Source: JAEUHO01 sp046350655
GTDB taxonomy: Bacteria; Planctomycetota; PLA2; JAEUHO01
Direction of reading: 5' to 3'
Assembly (NCBI GenBank): GCA_046350655.1
Contig: JAXMAB010000006.1
Coordinates: 558,001 to 622,000 of the forward strand
Length of the DNA: 64,000 nt
A program made the position numbers and the translations under genes. Shown here piece after piece: positions 9,083 to 17,487 of this stretch (positions are counted from its first letter, which is position 1; the number at the start of each line of letters is the position of its first letter). The notes under the pieces were generated by a model. It was not told the DNA's origin. It worked only from the letters and a program-made list of their open reading frames with translations, and did not search any database.

Positions 9083-10285
9083 ATGAACCTCGCCACGCCC
9101 TCCGCCCCGCCGCCCGCCGCGGCCGCCCCCGCGGCCGAGCGGCCCGTCGCCGTGCTCCTCGTCGACGACCAGATGCTCTTCGGCGAGGCCGTCCGGCGCA
9201 TGCTCGTGACCGAGCCCGACGTGCGCTACCGCTACGTCGCCGACCCGCGCCAGGCCCTCGACGCCGCCCGCGAGTTCCGCCCGACGGTCATCCTCTCCGA
9301 CCTCGTGATGCCGCAGATGGACGGCCTCGACCTCGTCCGCCGCTTCCGCGAGGACGACGCCACGCGCAAGATCCCGCTCATCGTCCTGTCGTCGAAGGAG
9401 GAGCCGGCCACCAAGGCCGAGGCCTTCGCGCGCGGCGCCAACGACTACCTCGTCAAGCTCCCCGACCGCGTCGAGCTCCTCGCCCGCGTCCGGCACCACT
9501 CCGCCGGCTACCGCAGCATGCTCGAGCGCGACGCCGCCCACGAGGCGCTCCGCCGCAGCCAGGCGGCGCTCCAGGACGAGCTCGACCAGGCCGCGCGCTA
9601 CGTCCAGTCGCTCCTCCCCGAGCCCATCGACGAGCGCGTCCGCACCCGCTGGAAGTTCATCCCCTCGGCCTCCCTCGGGGGCGACGCCTTCGGCTACCAC
9701 TGGCTCGACGACGACCACTTCGTCCTCTACCTGCTCGACGTGAGCGGCCACGGCGTCGGCGCCGCGCTGCTCGGCGTCTCGGTCCTCAACGCGCTGCGCT
9801 CGCGCTCGCTCCCGGGCACCGACTTCCACGACCCCGGCCAGGTGCTCGCGGGCCTCGGCGGCGCGTTCCCGATGTCGTCGCACGGCGGCAAGTTCTTCAC
9901 GATCTGGTACGGCGTCTTCGAGGCCAGCACGCGCACGCTGCGCTACGCCGGCGGCGGCCACCCGCCGGCGCTCCTCTTCGCGCCCGGCGGCGGCGTCCCG
10001 GTCCGGTTCCCGTCCGACGGGCCCATGCCCGGCCTCGTGCCGGGCCTCGCGTACACCACGCAGACGGCCGCGGTCCCGCCCGCCTCCCGCCTCCTCCTCT
10101 ACAGCGACGGCCTCTACGAGATCCGCAAGCCCGACGGCAGCGCCTACGACCACGACGAGATGATCGACGAGCTCGCCGTCGGCTCGGGCAGCCCGCTCGA
10201 CCACGCGGTCACGCGCGCCGAGCGCCTCTGCGGCGGCGTCGGGTTCGACGACGACGTCTCGGCGGTCGAGCTGGTCTTCCCCTGA
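9083..10285 (+). CDS. WspR-like receiver fused to PP2C/SpoIIE-type phosphatase
   Basis: A 400-residue response regulator. The receiver (about 12-135) is strikingly like WspR: VLLVDDQMLFGEAVRRML, ADPRQALDAA, SDLVMPQMDG, VLSSKEEP and GANDYLVKLPD. It then runs through a helical linker (ALRRSQAALQDELDQAARY) into a PP2C-like serine/threonine phosphatase domain (about 185-400) with metal-binding aspartates in LGGDAFG, LDVSGHGVGAA and LYSDGLYE, plus AGGGHPPALL. WspR normally has a GGDEF diguanylate cyclase here; none is present. The output is therefore predicted to be dephosphorylation of a partner, by analogy with RsbU/SpoIIE a STAS anti-anti-sigma protein. No STAS or anti-sigma gene is in the window. 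Last gene of the operon. Confidence 0.93.
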   Translation: MNLATPSAPPPAAAAPAAERPVAVLLVDDQMLFGEAVRRMLVTEPDVRYRYVADPRQALDAAREFRPTVILSDLVMPQMDGLDLVRRFREDDATRKIPLIVLSSKEEPATKAEAFARGANDYLVKLPDRVELLARVRHHSAGYRSMLERDAAHEALRRSQAALQDELDQAARYVQSLLPEPIDERVRTRWKFIPSASLGGDAFGYHWLDDDHFVLYLLDVSGHGVGAALLGVSVLNALRSRSLPGTDFHDPGQVLAGLGGAFPMSSHGGKFFTIWYGVFEASTRTLRYAGGGHPPALLFAPGGGVPVRFPSDGPMPGLVPGLAYTTQTAAVPPASRLLLYSDGLYEIRKPDGSAYDHDEMIDELAVGSGSPLDHAVTRAERLCGGVGFDDDVSAVELVFP

Positions 10286-10313
10286 CCGCGGCGCGGGGGG
10301 CGGTCGGGGGCGC

Positions 10314-10358
10314 GGGTACGCGAGGCCCGGTGGCCGTCGCCCCGACCGCGAGGCCCGG
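10314..10358 (+). repeat. Two copies of the GCGAGGCCCG interspersed motif
   Basis: The 251-base gap 10286-10536 holds a variant copy (GGGTACGCGAGGCCCGG, near 10314-10330) and an exact core copy (GACCGCGAGGCCCG, near 10344-10357), about 29 bases apart, both in the plus orientation. A third, inverted variant (CCGGGCCTCGCGTCCC) lies near 10485-10500, just before the next gene. Confidence 0.75.
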
Positions 10359-10443
10359 CCCGGCGCGGGCCCCGGCGCGGGTCGCGCCGCGGACCCAGGG
10401 ACGGGCCGCGCCTCCGAGTCGGGCGTCGCGCCCGCGGGCCCGG

Positions 10444-10449
10444 TAGACT
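10444..10449 (+). promoter_or_regulatory. -10-like box before the MMPL transporter
   Basis: TAGACT, about 87 bases before the ATG at 10537, in the repeat-bearing gap. It matches the boxes at 1688 and 20754. A long leader carrying the inverted motif copy would result. Confidence 0.35.
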
Positions 10450-10536
10450 CCGCCGGCCCGGCGGTCGCGCGGACACGCGAGCGACCGGGCCTCGCGTCCC
10501 CCGCGCCCGGAGTCCCCACCCCATGCCGGCGTCCCG

Positions 10537-12918
10537 ATGAGCCCCGATCCCGACGCGTCGATGCCCGGCGGCGACTGGCCGCGGACCGAGCGGGCCTACG
10601 CGGCGCTCATCGACCGCGGCTGGTGGGCGATCCTGCTGCTCCTGGCCGTCGGGGTGGTGCTGCTCGGGCGCCACGCACCGGACCTCGAGGTCGAGGCGGG
10701 CACGTCGTCGCTGCTGAATGAGGGCGACCCGGACCTCGCGTACTACGACGCCAGCCGGTCGGCGTGGGGGTCGGACGAGTACGCCATCGTGTGCGCCAGC
10801 GGCCGCGACTGGGTGTCGCCCGAGGGCGCGAAGGACCTCCGCGCGCTGGTGGCCGACCTCGCGGCGGTGCCGTCGGCGGCGTCCGTCGTGTCGCTGCTCG
10901 ACGTGCCGCTGCTCCGGCAGGCCGACGGGACGTCGTTCGACCTGTCGAAGCTCCGCACCCTCAAGGACGACGGCGTCGACTACGCCCGCGCGAAGCAGGA
11001 GCTGCTCGGCCACGAGATCGCGATCGGCAACCTGCTGGCGCCCGACGGGCGCGCGACGAGCATCCTCGTCTACCTGCAGGGCGCGCCCGGGACCGCGACC
11101 GCGGCGCCCGGCGGGCCCACCGTGGCCCCGGCGCCGCCCGACGCGGCGCTGCAGACGGAGCGCCGCAACGCGCTCGTGGCGGGCGTGCGCAAGGTCGCGG
11201 CGACGTGGGGGGCGCAGCTCGGCGAGCCCGTCCGGCTGTCGGGCATCTGCGTCATCAACGTCAACCTCGTCGAGCACCTGCGGCACGACCTGCGGGTGTT
11301 CGGGCTGGCGGCCCTCGGCTTCTTCCTGCTCACGTTCCTCGCCATCTACCGGCGGTGGATGTTCGTCGCGCTGCCGCTCCTGGTGAGCGCGCTCCCCGTG
11401 GTGCTGATCGTCGGCGCGATGGCCGCGTCGGGCATGAAGATCACGATCATCACGTCGAGCCTGCCGCTGCTGCTGTTCGTGCTGCTGCTGCCCTACACCG
11501 TCTACTTCGTCGAGGCGTACCGCGAGCGGCAGCTCCTGTCGCCGCAGGAGCCGGGCATCCTGTCGTCGGTGAAGGCGGCGACGGCGATCTTCCTGCCGTG
11601 CCTCCTGTCGTGCACCACGACGATGGCCGGGTTCTCGGCCCTGCGCACGAGCCTCACGCGCCCGGTGCGCGACTTCGGCGTGATGCTCGCGATCGGCATG
11701 GCGGTGGGCCTCGTCGTCGTGTTCCTCGCGATCCCCGCGATGGCGCGGCCGCTCCGCAAGCCCCGGCCGCCGCGCGACCACGGCCGCGGCAAGCCCCAGG
11801 GCGTCGAGCGCCTGCTGGCCGACCTGAGCCTGCGCCACCCCGTCGCGGTGATCGTCGTGGCGGCGCTCGTGCTGGGCGTCAGCGCGCTCGGGGCGTCGAA
11901 GCTCTCGGCCCAGTCGAAGTTCACGAGCTACTTCCGCACGGAGAGCGAGGTCTACAAGGGCCTCGAGTACGTGGACACGAAGATGGGGGGCACCACGCCG
12001 CTCGAGATCCACATGAAGGCGCCGTCGAAGGGCTTCTTCCTGACGCCCAAGGGGATCGCGGCGGCGGCGGCGGTGGGGGCCTACTTCGACGGCGTGCCCG
12101 AGACCGGCAACGTGCGGTCGATGGCGCGGCTCGTGAAGGAGCTCGAGAAGAAGAACCCGAAGGTCGCAACGGTGCTGCCCGTGCTCGTGAAGGTCCCCGC
12201 GGTGCGGGCCGTCACGAGCGAGTTCCTGTCGGCCGACGGCGAGGTCGCGCGCGTGGTCGTGCGCATGCGCGAGACCGCGCCGACGCTCGACCGGGCGAAG
12301 GTCCTCGCGGGCCTGCGGGCCCACCTCGCGTCGAGCCCGGACCTCGCCGGCGTCGAGACGCGCGTGACCGGCGTGTTCCTGCTCTACCAGAACATGCTCG
12401 ACTCGCTGATCGAGACGCAGAACTCGTCGTTCTACTGGGTCGTCGGTGCCGTCTTCCTCATGGTGATCCTGCTGTTCCGCGCGATCGTCGTCTCGACGCT
12501 CGTCGTCGTGACGCAGGTGCTGCCGACGATGGTGACGCTCGGCACCATGGGCTGGGCGGGCATCCCGCTCGACCTCGTCACGGTGATGATCGCGTCGATC
12601 TCGATGGGCGTCGGCATCGACGCGTCGATCCAGTACGCCTGGCGCCACCGGTTCGAGCAGCGGGGGACGCCCGACCCCGAGGAGGCCGTGCGCCGCACGC
12701 ACGCGACGGTCGGCCGCGCGATCTGGATCGCGACGACGGTGATCGTCTGCGGGTTCCTGGTGCTCGTCCTGTCGGACTTCAAGCCCTCGGTCTGGCTCGG
12801 CGTGCTGAACGCCGTGGCCATGATCGTGAGCCAGCTCTCGGCCCTGACGGTGCTGCCGGCGCTCCTCTTCCTGCGGGAGCGCCGGCGCGCGCGCCGGGCC
12901 TCGGGTCCTACGAGCTGA
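10537..12918 (+). CDS. RND superfamily (MMPL-type) exporter
   Basis: A 793-residue polytopic inner-membrane protein of the MMPL/Patched branch of RND transporters, which use proton flow to move lipids, hopanoids or drugs. The layout is two pseudo-repeats: TM1 at about 28-46, a large periplasmic domain (about 47-240), TM2-6 (about 250-410), TM7 (about 430-450), a second periplasmic domain (455-635) and TM8-12 (about 640-785). The motif GVGIDASIQYAWRHR near residue 690 is typical of TM10 in this family. The substrate cannot be inferred. Start ATG at 10537 (MSPDPD). The 3' end overlaps the convergent reductase gene by 11 bases. Confidence 0.88.
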   Translation: MSPDPDASMPGGDWPRTERAYAALIDRGWWAILLLLAVGVVLLGRHAPDLEVEAGTSSLLNEGDPDLAYYDASRSAWGSDEYAIVCASGRDWVSPEGAKDLRALVADLAAVPSAASVVSLLDVPLLRQADGTSFDLSKLRTLKDDGVDYARAKQELLGHEIAIGNLLAPDGRATSILVYLQGAPGTATAAPGGPTVAPAPPDAALQTERRNALVAGVRKVAATWGAQLGEPVRLSGICVINVNLVEHLRHDLRVFGLAALGFFLLTFLAIYRRWMFVALPLLVSALPVVLIVGAMAASGMKITIITSSLPLLLFVLLLPYTVYFVEAYRERQLLSPQEPGILSSVKAATAIFLPCLLSCTTTMAGFSALRTSLTRPVRDFGVMLAIGMAVGLVVVFLAIPAMARPLRKPRPPRDHGRGKPQGVERLLADLSLRHPVAVIVVAALVLGVSALGASKLSAQSKFTSYFRTESEVYKGLEYVDTKMGGTTPLEIHMKAPSKGFFLTPKGIAAAAAVGAYFDGVPETGNVRSMARLVKELEKKNPKVATVLPVLVKVPAVRAVTSEFLSADGEVARVVVRMRETAPTLDRAKVLAGLRAHLASSPDLAGVETRVTGVFLLYQNMLDSLIETQNSSFYWVVGAVFLMVILLFRAIVVSTLVVVTQVLPTMVTLGTMGWAGIPLDLVTVMIASISMGVGIDASIQYAWRHRFEQRGTPDPEEAVRRTHATVGRAIWIATTVIVCGFLVLVLSDFKPSVWLGVLNAVAMIVSQLSALTVLPALLFLRERRRARRASGPTS

Positions 12919-14305
12919 CCGCGACGCGCATCTCGTCGGGCGAGGTGAACTTCACGCGGGGGCGCCCCGTCGCCGCGCCCTTGGCGACCTCGACCGCGTC
13001 GAGCTTGCTCCAGTCGGCGAAGGTGAACCACTTCACCCCGCGCCGCTCGAGGATCGCCGTGACGGCGTCGCGCGACGGCGCGGCCGGCGCGAGCAGCTTG
13101 CCCGCCGCCAGGTCGGCCGTGAGGCCCTTGACGGTCTCGACGGCGCAGGCGCGGTTGGTGCCGATGACGCCCGACGGGCCGCGCTTGATCCAGCCGGCGG
13201 TGTAGGCGCCGACGACGGGCTGCTTCGCGGCGTCCACGACGCGGCCGGCGTCGTTCGGGATCGTGCCCTTCTTCTCGTCGAACGGGACGCCCGGGAGCGC
13301 CACGCCACGGTAGCCGACCGAGCGGAAGACGAGGCCCGTCTCGACGTCCTCGAACGTCTGCGTGGCCTGGGCCTTGATGGACCCGTCGGCGCCGGCGACG
13401 AGCGCGTTCTTCACGAACCGCAGGCCGCGCACGTGCCCCGAGGCGTCGCCCTTGAGCTCGACGGGCGAGAGGCAGAAGCGCAGGCGCAGCTTCTTCGCCT
13501 TCGTGCCCTCGCCGATCGACGCGTACTTCTCCATCATCTTGAGCTTGAGGTCGGTCTGGCGGTCGGGGTGCGCCGCCAGCTCGGCCTTCGACAGCGGGTC
13601 GAGGGCCACCTCGTCGGGCCGCGCGATCGCGTCCGCGTCGGCGAGCTCGCCGATCTCCTCGAGCTCGGAGCTCGTGAACGCCGCCTGGGCCGGCCCGCGG
13701 CGGCCGACGAGCAGGACCTCCTTCACGCGGCTCTTGCGCAGGGCCTCGAGGGCGTGGTCGGCGATGTCGGTCTTCGCGAGCTCCTCCGGCGTGCGGCAGA
13801 GCATGCGGGCGACGTCGATCGCCACGTTGCCGACGCCGATCACGACCGCGCGCTCGGTGTCGAGGTCGAACGTGAGGTGGCGGCAGTCGGGGTGGCCGTT
13901 GTACCAGGCGACGAACTGCGTCGCGGGGTGGCTGCCCTTCAGGTCCTCGCCGGGCACGTCGAGGCGGCGGTCGGTCTGCGCGCCCGTCGTGAAGACGACG
14001 GCATGGTAGTGCGCGCGCACGTCGTCCATCGTCAGGTCCTTGCCGAACTGCACGCCGCCGAACCAGCGCACCGACGGCAGCTCGGCCGTCTTGGCGTAGA
14101 CCTTCGTGACGCGCTTGACCTCCTGGTGGTCCGGCGCGACGCCGAAGCGCACGAGGCCGTAGGGGGTCGGCAGCCGGTCGAACAGGTCGACCTGGGCGAC
14201 GAGGCCGGCGGTCTTGACGAGGGCGTCGGTGACGTAGAAGCCGCTGGGGCCGCTGCCCACGACGGCGACGCGGAGCGGGTTCTCGGCAGTTCCGGGGTTG
14301 CTCAT
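12908..14305 (-). CDS. FAD-dependent ferredoxin/adrenodoxin-type NADP+ reductase (FprA-like)
   Basis: Flavoprotein that moves electrons between NADPH and a ferredoxin. It starts MSNPGTAENPLRVAVVGSGP: an FAD-binding Rossmann motif (VVGSGPSGFYV) within 25 residues of the start, then PTPYGLVRFGVAPDHQ, which is diagnostic for the adrenodoxin-reductase/FprA family, and an NADP-binding motif VIGVGNVAIDVARML. Near the C-terminus are the flavin-contact residues around GWIKRGPSGVIGTN. At 465 residues it has the usual length. A longer in-frame start at 14446 exists, but the ATG at 14305 sits directly behind a GGTATC box and begins right at the conserved fold. Convergent with the MMPL gene. The redox partner is not encoded nearby. 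Confidence 0.9.
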   Translation of the reverse strand: MSNPGTAENPLRVAVVGSGPSGFYVTDALVKTAGLVAQVDLFDRLPTPYGLVRFGVAPDHQEVKRVTKVYAKTAELPSVRWFGGVQFGKDLTMDDVRAHYHAVVFTTGAQTDRRLDVPGEDLKGSHPATQFVAWYNGHPDCRHLTFDLDTERAVVIGVGNVAIDVARMLCRTPEELAKTDIADHALEALRKSRVKEVLLVGRRGPAQAAFTSSELEEIGELADADAIARPDEVALDPLSKAELAAHPDRQTDLKLKMMEKYASIGEGTKAKKLRLRFCLSPVELKGDASGHVRGLRFVKNALVAGADGSIKAQATQTFEDVETGLVFRSVGYRGVALPGVPFDEKKGTIPNDAGRVVDAAKQPVVGAYTAGWIKRGPSGVIGTNRACAVETVKGLTADLAAGKLLAPAAPSRDAVTAILERRGVKWFTFADWSKLDAVEVAKGAATGRPRVKFTSPDEMRVAVSS

Positions 14306-14455
14306 GGGCGGATACCCTGCCGTACGGTGGGCGCGCCGTAAACCAACGCGCGGGACGTCCAACCGGACGGGGGCCCCGACCCCCAAGATCCCCTCCGTCC
14401 GATTTCCGGTGCCCTGCGCCTTCCGTCCCGCGGCCCCGTGCCGCATCCCCCTCCC

Positions 14456-14471
14456 GGGACCGCGAGGCCCG
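14456..14471 (+). repeat. Interspersed motif copy (full 16-mer)
   Basis: Exact GGGACCGCGAGGCCCG between the reductase gene's upstream side and the end of the next minus-strand gene. The RNA of this strand can pair GGG/CCC and CC/GG around a GCGA tetraloop with one bulged A. Confidence 0.8.
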
Positions 14472-14494
14472 CCGGCCGCCCGGTCGTGGAGCCG

Positions 14495-16368
14495 TCAGCG
14501 CGCGGGGACGGTCAGCTTGACGTCGGTGGAGGGCGCGGTGGCCGCGCCGACGTCGATCCAGGCCTCGCCGACGCGGACGGAGAAGCGGACGGCGCCCGCC
14601 TTGAGGCCGCGGAAGCGGAAACGACCGTCGGGGCCCACCTGCACGTAGGGCCGCATGGCCGCGCGGCGTGCGCCGTCGTCGGCCTGGAGGCTCGTCGCCG
14701 CCGTTGGCGCGCCCGCGTCGTCGATGAGCGTCCCGGCGACCTCGACGCCCTCGACCACCTCGAGCACCACGTCCGTCGCCCCGACCTCGATGCTCTCGCG
14801 GATCGTGCCGAGGAACCCCGACCGGCCGCCGCCGGCCTCGAGGTCGAAGCGGAACGCGCCGAGGCCGTCCGCGACGAAGGAGCCGTCGGCCGCGGTGTAG
14901 GCGAACGCCCGCGTCCCCTCGATCCGCAGCTCGCCGCCGTGGAGGTCGACCTCGCGCGCGAGCACGCCCACGGGCACGCCCGCGGGCACGGCCGCGCCGT
15001 CCTTCCCGACCACGCGGCCCGTGATCCGCCCGCCGACGTCGAGGGTCAGCGCGACGTCGGCGTCGCGCGGCGACACCCCGCGGCGGACGGCCTCGCGCCG
15101 GCCCGCGAAGCCGCTCGCGACGAGGTCGAATCGCGCGGCGCCGTCGAGCGGACCCACGAGGAACGTCCCGTCGCCGGGCACGTCGGCGCGGACCGCGAGG
15201 TTGCGGTCCGTCGTCCCCTCGGGCATCGCGACGACCTCGCCGCGCCCCGTGACGGGGTCGCCGTGCGCGTCCACGACCCGCCCCGCCAGCACGAGGCCGC
15301 GCGCGAGCCGGACCTCGACGCCGGTCGCGCCCGCCTCGACGTCGCGCCGCACGCCCGCCGAGAGGGGCGCGCCCGCGGTGTCGGCCTTGCCCGGCTCGGG
15401 GCGCACCCACACGTCGTAGCGGCCCGGCGCGAGCCCCGGCACCTTCAGCGCCCCGTCGGGGAGCCGCACGGCGCGGCGGCGCGACCAGTCCGGGTCGCCG
15501 CGGGCCGTCCGTCCGACGACGTCCACGCGCAGCGGCCGCGCGACGAGGTCGCCCGCGTCGTCGAGGACGCGCCCCTCGATCGCGAGGCCCGCCGCGAGCC
15601 GCACGACGACGTCGGTCGTCCCGGTCGCGACGCCGTCCACGCGCGCGGGGACGTACGCCGCCGCCGTGGCGTCGGCCCCGTCGCCGAGCGCCCGCGCGCC
15701 GACGTGCAGCACGTACCTGCCCGCGACCCGCACGCCGACGACGAACGCGCCGTTCGCGGCCGTCGTGGCCGTCGGCCCGTCGCCGTCGGGCGAGGCCGCG
15801 GGCCCCGCGGTGACCGGCACGCCGCCGACGCCGTCGCCCGTCGCGGCGTCCACCACGCGCCCCGCGATCGGGAAGGTTGGCGTCCGCGACGCGACGACCT
15901 CCGCGGCGCCCGCCAGGGCGACCGCGTCGAGCGTCTCGCCGCCGGGCACCTCGATGCGCAACGGGAACGTGCCGGGCGGCGGGAGCGAGAGCGCGTACCG
16001 TCCGTCCGCGTCGGTCAGCGTGGTCGGGGCGGGCGCGGGCGCGCCGACGGCCGTCACGCGCGCGCCCTCGATCGGCCGGCCCGTCTCGTCGAGCACGCGG
16101 CCCTCGACGCGGGTCGGGCCCGCCCGCGCGGGGGCCGCCGGGTCGCGTGCGCCCGAGGCCTCGGCGGCGAGCGGGCCTTGCGTCCCCCGGCACGACCGCG
16201 ACCCGACAGGCCGTCGAGCGTCGCGGGGCGCGCCCCCGCCCGGTCGGCGGCCGTGGAGGGTTCCTCGGTCTCGACGCCGTCGGGCCCCGACGGGCGCAGG
16301 ACGAACGCCACGAGCCCGCCGAGGGCGGCGAGCAGCAGCGCGAGGTACACGAGGCCCGGTCGGCGCAT
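14495..16368 (-). CDS. Membrane-anchored carboxypeptidase-regulatory-like multidomain protein (one frameshift)
   Basis: About 624 residues. The N-terminus (MRRPGLVYLALLLAALGG) is one membrane segment followed by a Pro/Ala/Glu linker. The rest is a chain of about six beta-sandwich repeats of the carboxypeptidase regulatory/CnaB type, each with the pattern V.G.V.D..G.P..GA.V followed by T.ADG.Y (for example VEGRVLDETGRPIEGARV and TLTDADGRYALSLPPPG). It would be an exported surface or periplasmic adhesion/scaffold protein. The N-terminal anchor is in a different frame from the repeats: an indel near 16170-16210, beside a copy of GCGGGCCTTGCGTCCC, must be assumed. A TACCAT box lies exactly 6 bases before the ATG at 16368, supporting that start. 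The gene at 20766 has the same architecture. Confidence 0.75.
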
Positions 16369-16374
16369 GGGGGC

Positions 16375-16380
16375 ATGGTA
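16375..16380 (-). promoter_or_regulatory. -10-like box, leaderless spacing
   Basis: On the minus strand TACCAT is followed by 6 bases and then the ATG of the gene ending at 14495. Confidence 0.5.
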
Positions 16381-16447
16381 TCGCCCGGGCGCCGGGCCCC
16401 GCGGCGCGGGTTGTCGGTCCGCGGGCGGCGCGGGAGGGGAACGCGGG

Positions 16448-16453
16448 TAGCGT
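16448..16453 (+). promoter_or_regulatory. -10-like box, leaderless spacing
   Basis: TAGCGT, 6 bases, then the ATG of the YaiI gene; divergent from the box at 16375. No Shine-Dalgarno sequence fits in between. Confidence 0.4.
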
Positions 16454-16459
16454 GCGCGG

Positions 16460-16909
16460 ATGCGCATCCTGGTCGACGCGGACGGCTGCCCGGTGAAGAC
16501 GGAGATCCACAAGGTCGCCGCCCGCTACCAGCTGATGATGGTGCTCGTCGCCAACGGCGGCGTGGACGGGCCCACGGACGCGCGCGTCGAGCGGATCCTC
16601 GTCCCCCAGGGCGCCGACGCGGCCGACGACTGGATCGTGGACCACGCCGCCGCGGACGACATCGTCGTGACCGCGGACACGCCGCTCGCGGCCCGGTGCC
16701 TGCCGAAGGTCGCGGCGGTCGTGCACCCGACCGGCCGGCGCTTCACCGACGAGGACATCGGCTCGGCCCTCGCGATGCGCGACCTGCTCGCGCAGCTGCG
16801 GGAGTCGGGTACGCGGACCCGAGGCCCGGCGCCGTTCACCGACCGCGACCGCTCGGCGTTCCTGCAGACGCTCGACGCGGCCATCCAGAAGGCCCGGCGC
16901 GCGCGCTGA
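16460..16909 (+). CDS. yaiI: YaiI/YqxD family protein (DUF188, UPF0178)
   Basis: A 149-residue soluble protein of the widespread DUF188 family, which has a PIN-like nuclease fold but no firmly known role. The hallmarks are present: LVDADGCPVK at residues 4-13, then DDWIVDHAAADDIVVTADTPLA, and the C-terminal FTDRDRSAFLQTLD. Length is normal. Near residue 118 the sequence GTRTRGPAP contains a variant of the interspersed motif (ACCCGAGGCCCGG). The gene is convergent with the small gene at 16944, 34 bases away. Confidence 0.88.
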   Translation: MRILVDADGCPVKTEIHKVAARYQLMMVLVANGGVDGPTDARVERILVPQGADAADDWIVDHAAADDIVVTADTPLAARCLPKVAAVVHPTGRRFTDEDIGSALAMRDLLAQLRESGTRTRGPAPFTDRDRSAFLQTLDAAIQKARRAR

Positions 16910-16943
16910 CGGCCCCGCGCGCGCGGATGCGCGGGACCCGCCG

Positions 16944-17171
16944 CTACTTCGGCAGCGCCTTGCCCGCGGCGACCTTCTCGACGGTCTTCCGCATGCGCTG
17001 GACGGTCGCCATCATCGCCTTCTCGAGGGCGGGGACGGACTGGAACTTCGACGCGGCCCAGCTGTGGTAGACGACCAGCTCGGCGGTGAGCGAGATCTGG
17101 AACTTCTGCAGGCGGATGGTCTGGCGCTGCAGCTCGATCAGCTCGCGGAGGAGGGCGGGCGTGGCGTCCAT
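16944..17171 (-). CDS. Small hypothetical helical protein
   Basis: 75 residues, start ATG at 17171 (MDATPALLRELIELQ) with a weak CGGAG ribosome site upstream. It is predicted all-helical and amphipathic (LIELQRQTIRLQKFQISL...EKAMMATVQRMRKTVEKV), with no signal or membrane segment, and could form a coiled-coil dimer. Family not recognised. Codon use fits the surroundings, and an upstream TACCAT box supports it being expressed. Confidence 0.6.
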   Translation of the reverse strand: MDATPALLRELIELQRQTIRLQKFQISLTAELVVYHSWAASKFQSVPALEKAMMATVQRMRKTVEKVAAGKALPK

Positions 17172-17201
17172 CGGCGTCGGGCTCCGGGATGGGGGACCGC
17201 G

Positions 17202-17223
17202 ATGGTACGGGCCTCGCGGTCCC
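17202..17223 (-). promoter_or_regulatory. TACCAT box directly abutted by an interspersed motif copy
   Basis: On the minus strand the full 16-mer GGGACCGCGAGGCCCG (17223-17208) is followed without a gap by TACCAT (17207-17202), about 30 bases before the ATG of the small gene. The motif thus covers the spacer upstream of the putative -10. Confidence 0.45.
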
Positions 17224-17487
17224 GGAGGTCTCCGCATCCCGTGGCCGGGCGCGACCGTCCTGCCGGCGTGACGGTCCGGCCGACGCGACCCCCGGGGGGC
17301 GGGTGGGACGGACTCCCGTGGCGGGAACGGGCGTTGCTAGGGTGGGGGCACCGATTCCCTACGTCGGTCCGCTCCGGCGGCGACGTCGCTCCGAAGTCGA
17401 GTGCCTGACGGCGCTTGCGGCGCGACGGTCCCCGGACCGGATCGGCGCACGGGGAGCGCATGGGTAGAGAGCCCCAAGGAGACCGGC

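Noticed and set aside
10286..10536. Motif-rich gap as an insertion-sequence remnant
   Set aside because: No transposase fragment, no terminal inverted repeats and no target duplication were seen; the copies are 14-16 bases only.
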